64,000 nucleotides of DNA. It comes from JAQBVV01 sp965249205 (lineage in GTDB: Bacteria; Acidobacteriota; Vicinamibacteria; Vicinamibacterales; UBA2999). Below are positions 32,633 to 41,603 of this stretch, in pieces. The first letter of the stretch is position 1. Every line of letters begins with the position of its first letter. The notes beneath the pieces were generated by a model. The model searched no databases. It was not told the origin of the DNA and saw only the letters and a program-made list of their open reading frames with translations. A program made the translations under genes and the position numbers. Where the stretch lies: assembly GCA_965249205.1 (NCBI GenBank), contig CBDFLL010000004.1:682001-746000 (forward strand), in the 5' to 3' direction.

Positions 32633-34822
32633 ATGCGTCGACAACTGTTCCTGTTACCGATCGCGCTGATCGGCGCCGGCATCATCGGCGCCGGAATCGT
32701 GGGTGCTCAGCAGCCGCCGGCGCGGCCTGCCAGCGCGAGCCAGCAGCCGGCCGATGCCAGTCAGGAGTCGGTGGTCACGTTCAGGACAGAGACCAACTTC
32801 GTCGAGGTCCACGCCATCGTGACCGACGACGACGGGGAGTTTGTCCGGGGCCTGACGCTCGATGACTTCGAGGTCTACGAGGACGGGCAACTGCAGACGC
32901 CGACGGTGTTCTCCCTGGTGGACGTGCCGATCGAGCGCCGCTTCGCGCCTGTGAATCCGGACGGCACTATCGCCGAGCCGATCGAGCCTGACGTGCGCGA
33001 GACGACCGGCGCCTTCGAGGGGCGCATCTTTATCGCGCTGCTCGACGACCTGCACACGCATATCTCGCGGACGAACATTGTCCGCGACATCGCGAAGCAG
33101 TTCATCAGCGAGTACCTGGGCGAAAATGACCTTGCGGCCGTCATCTTCACAAGCGGACGGCAGGAGTCGGGACAGGAGCTGACCAACAATCGCCGGCTCC
33201 TGATGGAAGCCATCGATCGCTTCCAGGCCCGCAAGCTGCCGTCGGCCGGCGCCGAGCGGATGGCTGCGCATCTCTTGGAGGCGAGCGGAGATGTCGACGA
33301 CGGAACCGGCCAGGCGCCGGATTACCGCTCGAGCGAGGCGCTGCAGGCTGCTGAGTCGGTCCGCGATCCGTTCGACTTCGAGCGTGCGTACAATGTTCGC
33401 CGCGCCCTCAATGCCATTGAAAACATTTCCGAGTGGCTGGGTGACGTGCAGGGCCGCCGGAAGGCGCTGCTATTCTTCAGCGAGGGCTTCGACTACGACA
33501 TCTACCAGCCGTTCCACCTTGCCAAGGACAGTTCGTCCGTGATCGCCGAAACGAGAGAGGCCACTGCGGCAGCGCAGCGCGCCAACGTGAACGTGTACGG
33601 CATCGACCCGCGCGCGATGAGCGCTTTTGGCGAACTGGCCCAGGTCAACGGGTATTCGCGCTACCCGCAGCTCTCATACCAGGGCTTCCGAGGGATGGGC
33701 AGGGAACTGCTGCTCGCCCAGGAAAGCCTGATCTCGCTGTCGGAGGAAACCGGCGGTCTGCCTGTCGTCAACCAGGCCGACCTGGCCGGCGGACTCGGAC
33801 GCATCCTGCTTGACAACAGTCGGTACTACGTTATTGGCTACTACAGCGACGCGGACGCATGGGAGCGTGATCGCTTCATGGAACTCGACGTCCGGACGAC
33901 GCGGCCCGGCCTCAGTATTCGTGCGCGCAAGGGCTTTCTGCCGCCCGATACCGAAGCCATCGAGCGCGAGCGGCTGGAACTGTTGGAGTCGGGTGCGTCC
34001 CCGGTGCTCATCGCCGCGCTCGGCAAGCCTGTACCGGTGGGCGATCTCCCGATGCGCGTCTTTGCCGCGCCGTTGCGCGGGAGCAACGACAACGGGTCCG
34101 TGGTGGTCGCCCTGGAGGTTGACGGGCCTGCACTGCGCTTCGAGGAACGCGATGGCCGTTTCGTCGAGTCGGTCGAAGTGTCGGTCGTGGCCATTGACGA
34201 GAGGTCGCGGGTCCAGGGTGGGGATTCCAAGACGTTCAATTTGAATCTTGAGCCCGAGACGCACGAGGTGGTCAGCCGTACCGGGGTGCGCCTGCTGTCG
34301 CATCTCGAATTGGAGCCCGGACGCTACCAGATTCGCGTGGCGGTCCAGGAGGCCACGGGGCAGGCCATCGGCACCGTTCCGTTTGACCTTGTGGTGCCCG
34401 ACTACTCGGATATGCCGTTTGCGCTGAGCGGCGTGTTCCTCACGTCGACCGACGCGGCAGCGTATGCGACCGGGGATGACCAGGACTGGAGCGGTCTGCT
34501 ACCGTCGCCGCCGGTCGTGAGCCGCACGTTCAGCCAGGCGGAGACCATCACCTGGTTCGCCGAGGTGTATGACGACTCGACCCGGGCGGCCCACGACATC
34601 ATCTACACGACGACCATCGTGGACGCGTCCAACGGCCGGACGCTTGTCCAGGCCGAGGATGGCCGCTCCGTGGTGGCCGACGCCGGGCGGCAGGGGCACG
34701 GGTTCACGACGAGCTACCCGCTCAGGGATCTCAATCCCGGCGTGTACGTACTCCGCGTGGATGCATCGACGACGGTTGGCAACCACTCCGCGACGCAGAG
34801 CATTCTCTTCGACGTGCAGTAG
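32633..34822 (+). CDS. VWFA-related acidobacterial-type exported protein
   Basis: A 729-residue protein with N-terminal export signal (LLPIALIGAGIIGAGIVGAQ). It has the family opening VTFRTETNFVEVHAIVTDDDGEFVRGL (trimmed), DFEVYEDGQLQ, then a von Willebrand A fold with FIALLDDLHT in the MIDAS-like position, FISEYLGENDLAAVIFTSG and RKALLFFSEGFDY. The C-terminal half (residues about 440-720) is beta-rich. This VWFA-related domain is largely confined to Acidobacteriota and is a main reason for the taxonomic guess. Role unknown, perhaps adhesion or complex assembly outside the cell. Confidence 0.88.
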   Translation: MRRQLFLLPIALIGAGIIGAGIVGAQQPPARPASASQQPADASQESVVTFRTETNFVEVHAIVTDDDGEFVRGLTLDDFEVYEDGQLQTPTVFSLVDVPIERRFAPVNPDGTIAEPIEPDVRETTGAFEGRIFIALLDDLHTHISRTNIVRDIAKQFISEYLGENDLAAVIFTSGRQESGQELTNNRRLLMEAIDRFQARKLPSAGAERMAAHLLEASGDVDDGTGQAPDYRSSEALQAAESVRDPFDFERAYNVRRALNAIENISEWLGDVQGRRKALLFFSEGFDYDIYQPFHLAKDSSSVIAETREATAAAQRANVNVYGIDPRAMSAFGELAQVNGYSRYPQLSYQGFRGMGRELLLAQESLISLSEETGGLPVVNQADLAGGLGRILLDNSRYYVIGYYSDADAWERDRFMELDVRTTRPGLSIRARKGFLPPDTEAIERERLELLESGASPVLIAALGKPVPVGDLPMRVFAAPLRGSNDNGSVVVALEVDGPALRFEERDGRFVESVEVSVVAIDERSRVQGGDSKTFNLNLEPETHEVVSRTGVRLLSHLELEPGRYQIRVAVQEATGQAIGTVPFDLVVPDYSDMPFALSGVFLTSTDAAAYATGDDQDWSGLLPSPPVVSRTFSQAETITWFAEVYDDSTRAAHDIIYTTTIVDASNGRTLVQAEDGRSVVADAGRQGHGFTTSYPLRDLNPGVYVLRVDASTTVGNHSATQSILFDVQ

Positions 34823-34904
34823 CGCGGGTTCTCGGAACGGAGACACACCAGATGCCGGCATACTGGCTCGGTGTCGAGATCGCGATCGTTGATCACACAG
34901 ATTT

Positions 34905-35612
34905 TTGCCGGTGCTAAAAGTCGAACTCCACGCGCATACATCGGACGACCCGGAAGACACGATCGCCCATTCGACGTGGGTGCTGATCGATCGGGCAGCG
35001 GCGCTGCACTACGACGCGCTCGCGATCACCCTGCACGACAGGCAGCTCGACCTGGCGCCGTTTGCCTCCTACGCCGCCGAGCGTGGCATCACGCTGATCC
35101 CTGGCGTCGAGCGCACCGTCGGCGGGCGTCATGTGTTGCTTCTGAACTTCCCTCGTGACGCCGACGCGGTGCAGTCATTCGACGACATCGCGCGGTTGAA
35201 GCAACGGTTTCCAGGGCTCGTCGTGGCGCCTCATCCGTTCTTTCCGTCGCCAAGTTGTTTACTCGGGCGCATGAATCGGTACGCCGATCTGTTCGATGCG
35301 GTCGAGTACCACGCCATGTTCACCGCCTCGCTGAACTTCAACCTCCTGGCAGAACGGTGGGCTCGCCGACACGGCGTGCCGATGGTGGGCAACGGGGACG
35401 TGCACCTGCTGGAGCAGCTCGGGACGACGTACTCGATGGTTGACGCGGAGCGAGACCCCGCATCCATCTGCGAGGCGATCGCGGCCGGCCGGGTGCGGGT
35501 CGTGAGTCAGCCGCTTCCCCTGTTGACCGCCGTCCGGCTCCTGATCAGCGTGATGACGTCGGCGCGCGGCTGGATACAGCTCTCACCGGGGCCTGTCCGC
35601 GCGTCCATGTAA
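34905..35612 (+). CDS. PHP-domain metal-dependent phosphoesterase
   Basis: A 235-residue PHP protein. Metal ligands are visible in LKVELHAHTSDD (HxH), ALAITLHDR, GVERTVGG, VAPHPFFPS, VEYHAM and GNGDVHLLEQ, the standard PHP order. The TTG at 34905 or the GTG at 34911 must serve as start, since similarity begins at LKVELHAHT. It may hydrolyse nucleotide or histidinol-phosphate-like substrates. It sits 13 bases before ilvA on the same strand. Confidence 0.8.
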   Translation: MPVLKVELHAHTSDDPEDTIAHSTWVLIDRAAALHYDALAITLHDRQLDLAPFASYAAERGITLIPGVERTVGGRHVLLLNFPRDADAVQSFDDIARLKQRFPGLVVAPHPFFPSPSCLLGRMNRYADLFDAVEYHAMFTASLNFNLLAERWARRHGVPMVGNGDVHLLEQLGTTYSMVDAERDPASICEAIAAGRVRVVSQPLPLLTAVRLLISVMTSARGWIQLSPGPVRASM

Positions 35613-35624
35613 TACTCTGACGCC

Positions 35625-37136
35625 TTGCTGACCCAGCTCCTCCACGACATCCTCAAGAGCCGCGTGTACGACGTTGCACGCGAGACGCCGCTCGACGTGG
35701 CGCCCCGCCTGTCGCGCAGACTCGCGAACAAGATTCTCCTCAAACGAGAGGATCTACAGCCCGTCTTCAGCTTCAAGGTGAGGGGGGCCTACAACAAGAT
35801 CGCCCACCTGACGGAGGACGAGCGCAGTCGCGGGATCATCACCGCAAGCGCAGGCAATCACTCGCAGGGTGTGGCGTTCTCCGCCAAGACACTCGGCCTG
35901 AAGGCGACGATCGTCATGCCGACGACGACGCCGCCGATCAAGGTGGACGCCGTGCGCGCGATGGGAGCCGAGGTGGTGCTTGTTGGCGACAGCTATTCGG
36001 ACGCCAAGGCCCACAGCGACGCTATCGTCGCAGAGCGCGGACTCACGTTCATCCATCCCTTCGACGACACACTCGTCATGGCGGGACAGGGCACTATCGG
36101 CGCCGAGATCCTGAGTCACGGTCAGGATCGACCAGCTGCCGTTTTCGTGCCGGTTGGCGGCGGTGGTCTGATCGCGGGCATTGCCGGCTACATCAAGGAG
36201 CTGCGGCCAGACGTCAAGGTGATTGGCGTCGAACCGTTCGAGGCGGACGCCATGTACCAGTCGTTGGCTGCCGGGCACCGCGTGCGACTGGATCACGTCG
36301 GCATTTTCGCCGAGGGTGTAGCCGTGCGCGAGGTTGGCGAGCTGACGTTTCCGATCGTGGCCGAGACGGTCGACGAGGTCGTGCGCGTGACCAACGATGA
36401 GATCTGCGCGGCCATCAAGGACGTATTCGACGACACGCGTTCGGTGATGGAACCGGCCGGGGCGTTGTCGGTTGCCGGCGTGAAGTCCTGGGTGGCGCGG
36501 GAAGGGGTGCGCGATCAGTCGCTGGTCGCGGTGCTGAGCGGAGCCAACATCAACTTCGATCGCCTTCGGTTCGTCGCCGAGCGCGCGGAAGTGGGCGAGG
36601 ACCGTGAAGCGCTGCTGGCGGTCACGATTCCCGAGCGCCCCGGCGCCTTCCGCGAGTTCTGCGCGGCCATCGGCCACCGGGTGGTCACCGAATTCAACTA
36701 TCGGCTGAGCGGACGGACGCAGGCACATATTTTTGTCGGCATCGTCACCGAGTCGCGGCAGGATGGCGCGGCGCTGGCGGCACTCCTCAACGCCAACGGG
36801 TACGAAACGGCGGACCTCACCGACAACGAGATGGCGAAGGTCCACGTGCGGCACATGGTCGGCGGGCACGCGCCCGACGTTCGGGACGAGCGACTCTACC
36901 GCTTCGAGTTTCCCGAGCGCCCAGGGGCGCTGACTGGATTTCTCGACAAGCTCGGAGGCCGCTGGAACATCAGCATGTTTCATTACCGCAACCATGGCGC
37001 CGACTTTGGCCGGGTACTCACCGGCTTTGAGGTCGGCGAGGCGGACCTGCCCGCGTTTCGCGCATTTCTTGACGGGCTCGGGTATTCCTATACGCCCGAG
37101 CACGACAATCCGGCGTACGCGTTCTTTCTCGGGTAG
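35625..37136 (+). CDS. ilvA: threonine ammonia-lyase, biosynthetic
   Basis: A 503-residue PLP enzyme converting threonine to 2-oxobutanoate, the first step of isoleucine synthesis. The PLP lysine is in VFSFKVRGAYNK. SAGNHSQGVAFSAK (substrate loop) and PVGGGGLIAGIAGYIK (phosphate-binding glycine loop) follow. Two C-terminal ACT-like regulatory domains are present (residues about 325-410 and 425-503; IPERPGAFREFC and FPERPGALTGFL), which is the long, isoleucine-feedback-controlled form. TTG 35625 is the likely start; no ATG lies nearby. Confidence 0.93.
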   Translation: MLTQLLHDILKSRVYDVARETPLDVAPRLSRRLANKILLKREDLQPVFSFKVRGAYNKIAHLTEDERSRGIITASAGNHSQGVAFSAKTLGLKATIVMPTTTPPIKVDAVRAMGAEVVLVGDSYSDAKAHSDAIVAERGLTFIHPFDDTLVMAGQGTIGAEILSHGQDRPAAVFVPVGGGGLIAGIAGYIKELRPDVKVIGVEPFEADAMYQSLAAGHRVRLDHVGIFAEGVAVREVGELTFPIVAETVDEVVRVTNDEICAAIKDVFDDTRSVMEPAGALSVAGVKSWVAREGVRDQSLVAVLSGANINFDRLRFVAERAEVGEDREALLAVTIPERPGAFREFCAAIGHRVVTEFNYRLSGRTQAHIFVGIVTESRQDGAALAALLNANGYETADLTDNEMAKVHVRHMVGGHAPDVRDERLYRFEFPERPGALTGFLDKLGGRWNISMFHYRNHGADFGRVLTGFEVGEADLPAFRAFLDGLGYSYTPEHDNPAYAFFLG

Positions 37137-37187
37137 AGCCGTTGCCTTCACTGGCCGCCGCGACAGGACCTCCGGCGGCGTCTACCC

Positions 37188-37321
37188 GTGGCGAGACGTG
37201 GGCATATCCTCCGCAAAGCCGGCTCAGCTCGTCGAAGTCTGTGTCTAGATGTATACCTTTGGGCTCGCGTCGCACTCACGCTGTCTACGGTTTTGCGGAG
37301 GACGTGCCCACGTCTCGCCAC
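37188..37321. repeat. palindrome-ended intergenic repeat, copy 2
   Basis: A 134-bp element between ilvA and tadA. Its 34-base ends are inverted copies with three mismatches (outer GTGGCGAGACGTGGGCA; inner CCTCCGCAAA.CCG). The body shares CGGCTCAGCTCGTCGA and GGGCTCGC.TCGCACT.ACGCTG.CTACGG with the reverse complement of 10584-10719. The outermost arms differ between the two copies but stay self-complementary in each. No coding frame. Confidence 0.8.
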
Positions 37322-37382
37322 CGGGTCGGCCGAAGTAGCATGAGCGTGTCGGCGGTCTGTCTTACCGTGAGCGGGGGTCCCC

Positions 37383-37838
37383 GTGTCGCATGAGCTGTTC
37401 ATGGAAGCGGCACTCGAAGAGGCCCGGCGGGGAGGCGCCTCCGGTGAGGTGCCGATTGGCGCGGTGCTGGTCGTTGACGGCCGCATCGTGGCAGCCGCCT
37501 GCAACCAGCCGATTGCCGCCACTGATCCCACGGCGCATGCCGAGATCCTCGTGCTGCGCGAAGCCGGCCGAATTCTGGGCAGCTACCGTCTGGTGGAGGC
37601 CACGGTCTACATCACTGTGGAACCGTGCTTGATGTGCGTGGGCGGACTCGTGCATGCCCGCGTGGGAGAGGTCGTCTACGGCGCAGCGGAGCCGAAGACC
37701 GGTGCGCTCGTGTCAGCGGTGCAGGGGCTCGACCTGCCGGGTCTCAATCATCGCTTTGCGGTCAAAGGAGGCGTGCTTGAGGAGCCATGCCGTCTTCTTG
37801 TTCAGGAGTTCTTCCAGGAGCGTCGACACTCGGTATAA
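37383..37838 (+). CDS. tadA: tRNA-specific adenosine deaminase
   Basis: A 151-residue cytidine-deaminase-fold enzyme that makes inosine at position 34 of tRNA-Arg(ACG). Zinc ligands and catalytic Glu are visible in PTAHAEILVLREAG (HAE) and VEPCLMCVGGL (PCxxC). GTG start at 37383 after a G-rich stretch (AGCGGGGGT). It has the usual length. The tRNA-Ser gene follows 51 bases downstream on the same strand. Confidence 0.93.
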   Translation: MSHELFMEAALEEARRGGASGEVPIGAVLVVDGRIVAAACNQPIAATDPTAHAEILVLREAGRILGSYRLVEATVYITVEPCLMCVGGLVHARVGEVVYGAAEPKTGALVSAVQGLDLPGLNHRFAVKGGVLEEPCRLLVQEFFQERRHSV

Positions 37839-37889
37839 TGGAATGTTCGCGCGGCGCCCGCCGCGCGTGCAGCCAGCACTCACGATAAG

Positions 37890-37980
37890 GGAGAGGTACC
37901 GAAGTGGTCGTAACGGGGGCGCCTCGAAAGCGTCTTGTCGGGTAACCGGCACGTGGGTTCGAATCCCACCCTCTCCGCCA
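37890..37980 (+). tRNA. tRNA-Ser(CGA)
   Basis: The acceptor stem GGAGAGG pairs with CCTCTCC, the discriminator is G, and CCA is encoded. The anticodon loop CTCGAAA gives anticodon CGA (reads UCG). A long variable arm (TGTCGG-GTAA-CCGGCAC) marks it as class II. The T arm is GTGGGTTCGAATCCCAC. The IS481 element begins 16 bases after the 3' end. Confidence 0.96.
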
Positions 37981-37996
37981 ATTTTATTTGGGTCCA

Positions 37997-39284
37997 TTCC
38001 GGACACATGGGTTACAGATCATTCCGGCGACATAGGTAACACTTTCGGACCAAATGGGTTACCGATCGGTTCAAGGCGGCTGGTTTCGTCATCGAAGTAG
38101 CCGAGATCGTACTGCATGAAGCTCACGAGCCAGACGCGGTCGCTCACTTGCCGCACGCCGACGTTCTGGCCCGCGAACACCAAGCTCAGATTGATCTTGC
38201 GCCGTTTGTAGCAGATGCGGCCGCAGGTCGTCACGGTGGCCGTCCAGTCATGCCACGGATAGTCCAGGTCGCTGAGCCCCTGATACGGTCGAGGTGACGG
38301 CCGGTAGACCTCACCAGGGACCTGCATGCCCAGCGCTTGATGGGGGCGTTCGTGGTTGAAGCGTTCGAGGAAGGCATCGAAGCGCGCCTGCTGTTGCAGG
38401 ACGTTGGCCACGGCCGGCTTGGTGGCTTCGGTTTTCAACGTCAGATGCATCCGCTCGTGGCGGCCGTTCTGCTCGGGGTGCCCGGGCTGGATGCGCTCGA
38501 TGTCGATCCCCAAGCGTAACCACCAGACCGACAACTTGCTGAGGCCATACAGGGCATTGGGGGACGCAAAGGGCACCCCATTGTCGGTCCGGATAGCGCT
38601 GGGGAGCCCGAAGTCCTTGAAGGTGCGCTCAAAGACGGCGAAGGCATACCGCTCCTGCGTCGTCGAGAGGGCGTCGCAGGTAATCAGGTACCGGCTGGCG
38701 AAGTCGGTGACGGTCAAGGGATAGCAGTAGCGTCGATTCGCGAGCATGAACTCGCCCTTGTAGTCGGCGCACCACAGGGCGTTGGGCTGCGTCGGCCGGG
38801 ACAGCGTCGTGCCCTCGGCTCGATGGCGGCGCCGGCGGCGATGCGTCACCAACCCATGCCGATCCAGCACGGCATGGACCGTGCTGATCGCCGGACACTG
38901 CACCGCCGGGCACCGGCGGCGGAGGCGCTCGCGGATCTTGGGTGCGCCCCAATTGGGATACTCCCGCTTCAACCTGACGATCCACTGCTCAATAGCCAGC
39001 GGGAGCTGGTTGGCGTGTCGGTAGGGCCGCCGGCTCCGATCCGTCAGTCCGTGCACCCCACAGTCCTTGTAGCGGTCGTAAATCTTGTAGCCGGTCTTCC
39101 GGGAGATGCCGAACTCTTTACAGAGGGCCGCCATCTTCTCGCCATCGAGCCGGCGGGCTATGAATCGGAGACGCTCGTCCACGACATGACACTCCTTCCA
39201 AGGCATGACACCCTCCCATCTCGGGGGAGCGTGTCACCCATGTCTCCGGAATGAAATGTCACCCTTGTCTCAGTAAGGGCATTG
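37997..39284 (-). mobile_element. IS481-family element
   Basis: Diverged inverted ends. The left reads TTCCGGACACATGGGTTACA and the right, in reverse complement, TTACTGAGACAAGGGTGACA. A second internal copy of the same motif lies inside each end (GGCGACATAGGTAACA and TGTCACCCATGTCTCC), so each end has two tandem transposase-binding-like repeats. The exact outer boundary is uncertain by a few bases. Confidence 0.8.
38019..39206 (-). CDS. IS481-family transposase
   Basis: A 395-residue transposase with an N-terminal double HTH (EKMAALCKEFGISRKTGYKIYDRY and the following LPLAIEQWIVRLKREYPNWGAPKIRERL, trimmed) and an rve integrase core: LWCADYKGEF (first Asp), IRTDNGVPFAS (second Asp), QNGRHERMHLTLK (Glu). 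The family-type C-terminal tail includes FNHERPHQALG. Intact. The start codon overlaps no other gene. Confidence 0.93.
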   Translation of the reverse strand: MPWKECHVVDERLRFIARRLDGEKMAALCKEFGISRKTGYKIYDRYKDCGVHGLTDRSRRPYRHANQLPLAIEQWIVRLKREYPNWGAPKIRERLRRRCPAVQCPAISTVHAVLDRHGLVTHRRRRRHRAEGTTLSRPTQPNALWCADYKGEFMLANRRYCYPLTVTDFASRYLITCDALSTTQERYAFAVFERTFKDFGLPSAIRTDNGVPFASPNALYGLSKLSVWWLRLGIDIERIQPGHPEQNGRHERMHLTLKTEATKPAVANVLQQQARFDAFLERFNHERPHQALGMQVPGEVYRPSPRPYQGLSDLDYPWHDWTATVTTCGRICYKRRKINLSLVFAGQNVGVRQVSDRVWLVSFMQYDLGYFDDETSRLEPIGNPFGPKVLPMSPE

Positions 39285-39837
39285 GTAAATATCTGTTAAA
39301 TAGTCACTTATGTGTCTATGCGTTCGTGTAATCCCATAGTTTATCCGACATTCAGTTTCGGTCTGGTGGTTCTGGAAGCAAGTGGTTGGCCGGCCTGAAT
39401 ACCAATATTTCACCGTTTTTTTATCGGAACAGGCGGGCTGGCTCAGAAGGCTCCGCACGGCGCTCCGGCGCATTCGGCCGGCGTGCCGCTGGTCCGGTTG
39501 GTTTTCCTTGTTATTTCTTGTGGTCTTCCGTCAGGGTAAGACATTCATGGCGCTTCCGCTGAAACAGGAGTAGGCTTTGTCTGGCTGTGCGCCCGTGCAG
39601 CTTTGTAGCATCGGCACAGCGAATCGGGACGGAGGTCGCCATGCAATCTGCTCTCTCAGTTCTCGTCGTCGCCCCTCGTCGGCCCGTGCTATTCCGGCAC
39701 TCCTCGTCCAGCACCTCGGTCCTCGCGTCGTGGAGTGGCCATCCGGAGCAGGTAAAACGGGAACCCCAGCCAAGTTGTACGTGTCACGGAATGTGCTGTC
39801 TGCTCACGTAACCTGACCCAGGTTGAAGGAGAACTCC
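39285..39837. other. gene-poor, partly AT-rich intergenic stretch
   Basis: Between IS481 and the lipoprotein gene. The first 150 bases are clearly AT-richer than the surroundings (AATATCTGTTAAATAG, ACCAATATTTCACCG with a T7 run). I see no frame with domain similarity and no recognised structured RNA. A promoter for the lipoprotein gene probably lies here; GAAGGAG precedes its ATG. Confidence 0.4.
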
Positions 39838-40296
39838 ATGCGCATGAATCAGAAAGTCGCGGTCGCATCCAGGCCGGTGATGCAGGCTGGTCCCAGGGTG
39901 CGCCGCCAGGCCCGCGTCCGAGTATCGACCCTCGGCGTTACGCTCACGCTGCTCACTGTGTGCGCAGCCGCCGCCTGCTCCGACGCCGACACTGCGGCCA
40001 ACAGCGTGGACGCGCCGTTCGGCGTCGAAGTCTCACAGACGTTCATCACGGTCGAGAACCGCACAGGAGGGCCGCTAGTTGGGGGCCAGGTGGAAATCAT
40101 CCCAGTGGGCATCCTCCCGCCGTTCACATCGACGTTGCCCCGACTCGAGACCGGCGGCATTACGGAGATGGGGCTGAACACCTTTAGAGGGGGCGGCGGG
40201 CCCTTCAATCGCAGGATCGCCCGTGGCAGGAGCGTGAGAATCACGGCGACAGATCAGTTCGGCGAGGTCTACGAACACGAGGTGCCTTTCGACTGA
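39838..40296 (+). CDS. putative lipoprotein, unknown function
   Basis: A 152-residue protein with an N-terminal basic region, a hydrophobic stretch (STLGVTLTLLTVCAAAAC) ending in a lipobox-like AAAC, then a beta-rich domain: VSQTFITVENRTGGPLVGGQVEIIPVG and RIARGRSVRITATDQFGEVYEHEV. It resembles small exported proteins with a carboxypeptidase-like or Ig-like strand pattern, but I recognise no family. A GAAGGAG site lies seven bases before the ATG. Confidence 0.6.
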   Translation: MRMNQKVAVASRPVMQAGPRVRRQARVRVSTLGVTLTLLTVCAAAACSDADTAANSVDAPFGVEVSQTFITVENRTGGPLVGGQVEIIPVGILPPFTSTLPRLETGGITEMGLNTFRGGGGPFNRRIARGRSVRITATDQFGEVYEHEVPFD

Positions 40297-40419
40297 CAGG
40301 CCTGGAGGCGCACGCGCAGCGCGTTCTCGGTGATACCCAAGGTGACCACGCCAGCGTCGTGGCCGGGCACCGTATCGTCGATGTCGCGGGGGAGCTCGGC
40401 GTATCGGGTCTCGAAAATG

Positions 40420-40539
40420 ATCAAGGAAGATACGGAAACAGGAAGACTTCTCAGGTCCTTTAGCCGAGCCGACAATGTCATCTACAAGCCCTTAGACGTG
40501 GAAGCTCTGATAGCGAGGGTGGCGGCGCTGTGGGCTTGA
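40420..40539 (+). pseudogene. possible C-terminal fragment of response-regulator receiver
   Basis: The frame reads IKEDTETGRLLRSFSRADNVIYKPLDVEALIARVAALWA. IYKPLDVEALIARV is what the last strand and helix of a CheY-like receiver look like, with the conserved Lys-Pro. The phosphorylated Asp part and any output domain are missing. The flanks (40297-40420 and 40540-40675) hold no recognisable gene. The similarity is short, so this is tentative. Confidence 0.35.
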
Positions 40540-40675
40540 TCGGAAATGATGAAGTGGCCGGCCTCGATTGACGGAGAAGAGACAGGCCGTCGACCACCAC
40601 GGACAACAACATCCGACATCAGCAGGAGCCGGCTCCGCCCATCCTGAGGGCGCCTGCGTTTAACTGATATATTCG

Positions 40676-41488
40676 ATGCCACGGTGCGGCATGAGAGTTC
40701 AACCTCGTCAGGTGTTCAACGCGTGGGGCCGTCTGCTGCCATGCGCGGTCGCGCTCGTGATGGCTGCCGCCTGTAGCGGAGGCGGGGGCACGGGCAACCC
40801 TGGGAATTCCGGCAACTCCAGTAGCTCCGGGAGCCCGACGGGGCCGAGCCCGATGCCGCCGCCTGGACCCTCCGCCCCGTTCGCCAGCGATCCCGCTTTT
40901 CCTCAGGTGTGGGCCCAGAACGCGTTCGATGGCTCGAGCTACGAGTTCAAGTCGAACTGCGTCGGCATGTTCGTGGCGTTGGAAACCTGTTTTTTGTGGG
41001 ATCTGACGGCCGTGGTGGTGGAAGCTCCTGGTGGCCAGCGCTACGAGCTCGACAAAGACTTCAATATCCAGACGTTCTCGGGGGAGGTTACGAGGCGCTG
41101 GGTGCTGTACGGCCCGGCCGGGGCGGGGCTGCCCACCCCGGGGGACTACCGCTTCCTGTACTACCAGGGTACCGATGTGGCGCTCACGCAGGTCGTGTCC
41201 TACACCCCGACGATCGTCGGCTACCCGACCGGGATCTCCTGGAGGCGCGACGGCAGCGATTTCGTCGTCCAGTGGACGCCCCCCGCCGGAGCCGCGCCTG
41301 GCATGTCATACAAGGCGCTGATGTTTCCCCGGGGTGGCGAGGTGATCTCCGCCCTGCTCGAATGGCACGCCAGCAGCGCGCGACTCAGCGACATTCCGCT
41401 CGCCGACGGCGCCCAGGGCACGCTCAACGTCGCGATCTATTGGGACGACGGCTACGCTCCGTCCGAGTACCTACCGTTTGTGTGGTGA
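40676..41488 (+). CDS. putative exported lipoprotein, unknown function
   Basis: A 270-residue protein with signal peptide and lipobox (LPCAVALVMAAAC), then a low-complexity Gly/Ser/Asn/Pro linker (residues 34-67) as in surface-tethered lipoproteins. The remainder is beta-rich with aromatic residues and no family I recognise (VWAQNAFDGSSYEFKSNC, WTPPAGAAPGMSYKALMF). The second half may be a fibronectin-like fold. ATG 40676 or 40691. Confidence 0.65.
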   Translation: MPRCGMRVQPRQVFNAWGRLLPCAVALVMAAACSGGGGTGNPGNSGNSSSSGSPTGPSPMPPPGPSAPFASDPAFPQVWAQNAFDGSSYEFKSNCVGMFVALETCFLWDLTAVVVEAPGGQRYELDKDFNIQTFSGEVTRRWVLYGPAGAGLPTPGDYRFLYYQGTDVALTQVVSYTPTIVGYPTGISWRRDGSDFVVQWTPPAGAAPGMSYKALMFPRGGEVISALLEWHASSARLSDIPLADGAQGTLNVAIYWDDGYAPSEYLPFVW

Positions 41489-41603
41489 CTGGCTCTTTCG
41501 ATGCACACGACCGCGGTCGCTGGCGTGCGGGCCGTTAACGCGCGACAAGGAACAGCGACATTCCCTGCCGCTCTGAGAGGGCGCCAAGAGCGATAATCAG
41601 AGC

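Noticed and set aside
35754..37151. Long open frame antisense to ilvA
   Set aside because: A product of codon bias in the strongly conserved ilvA gene; no similarity or start signal of its own.
39285..39560. Riboswitch or structured RNA in the AT-rich spacer
   Set aside because: No conserved riboswitch core or strong long hairpin could be identified by eye.
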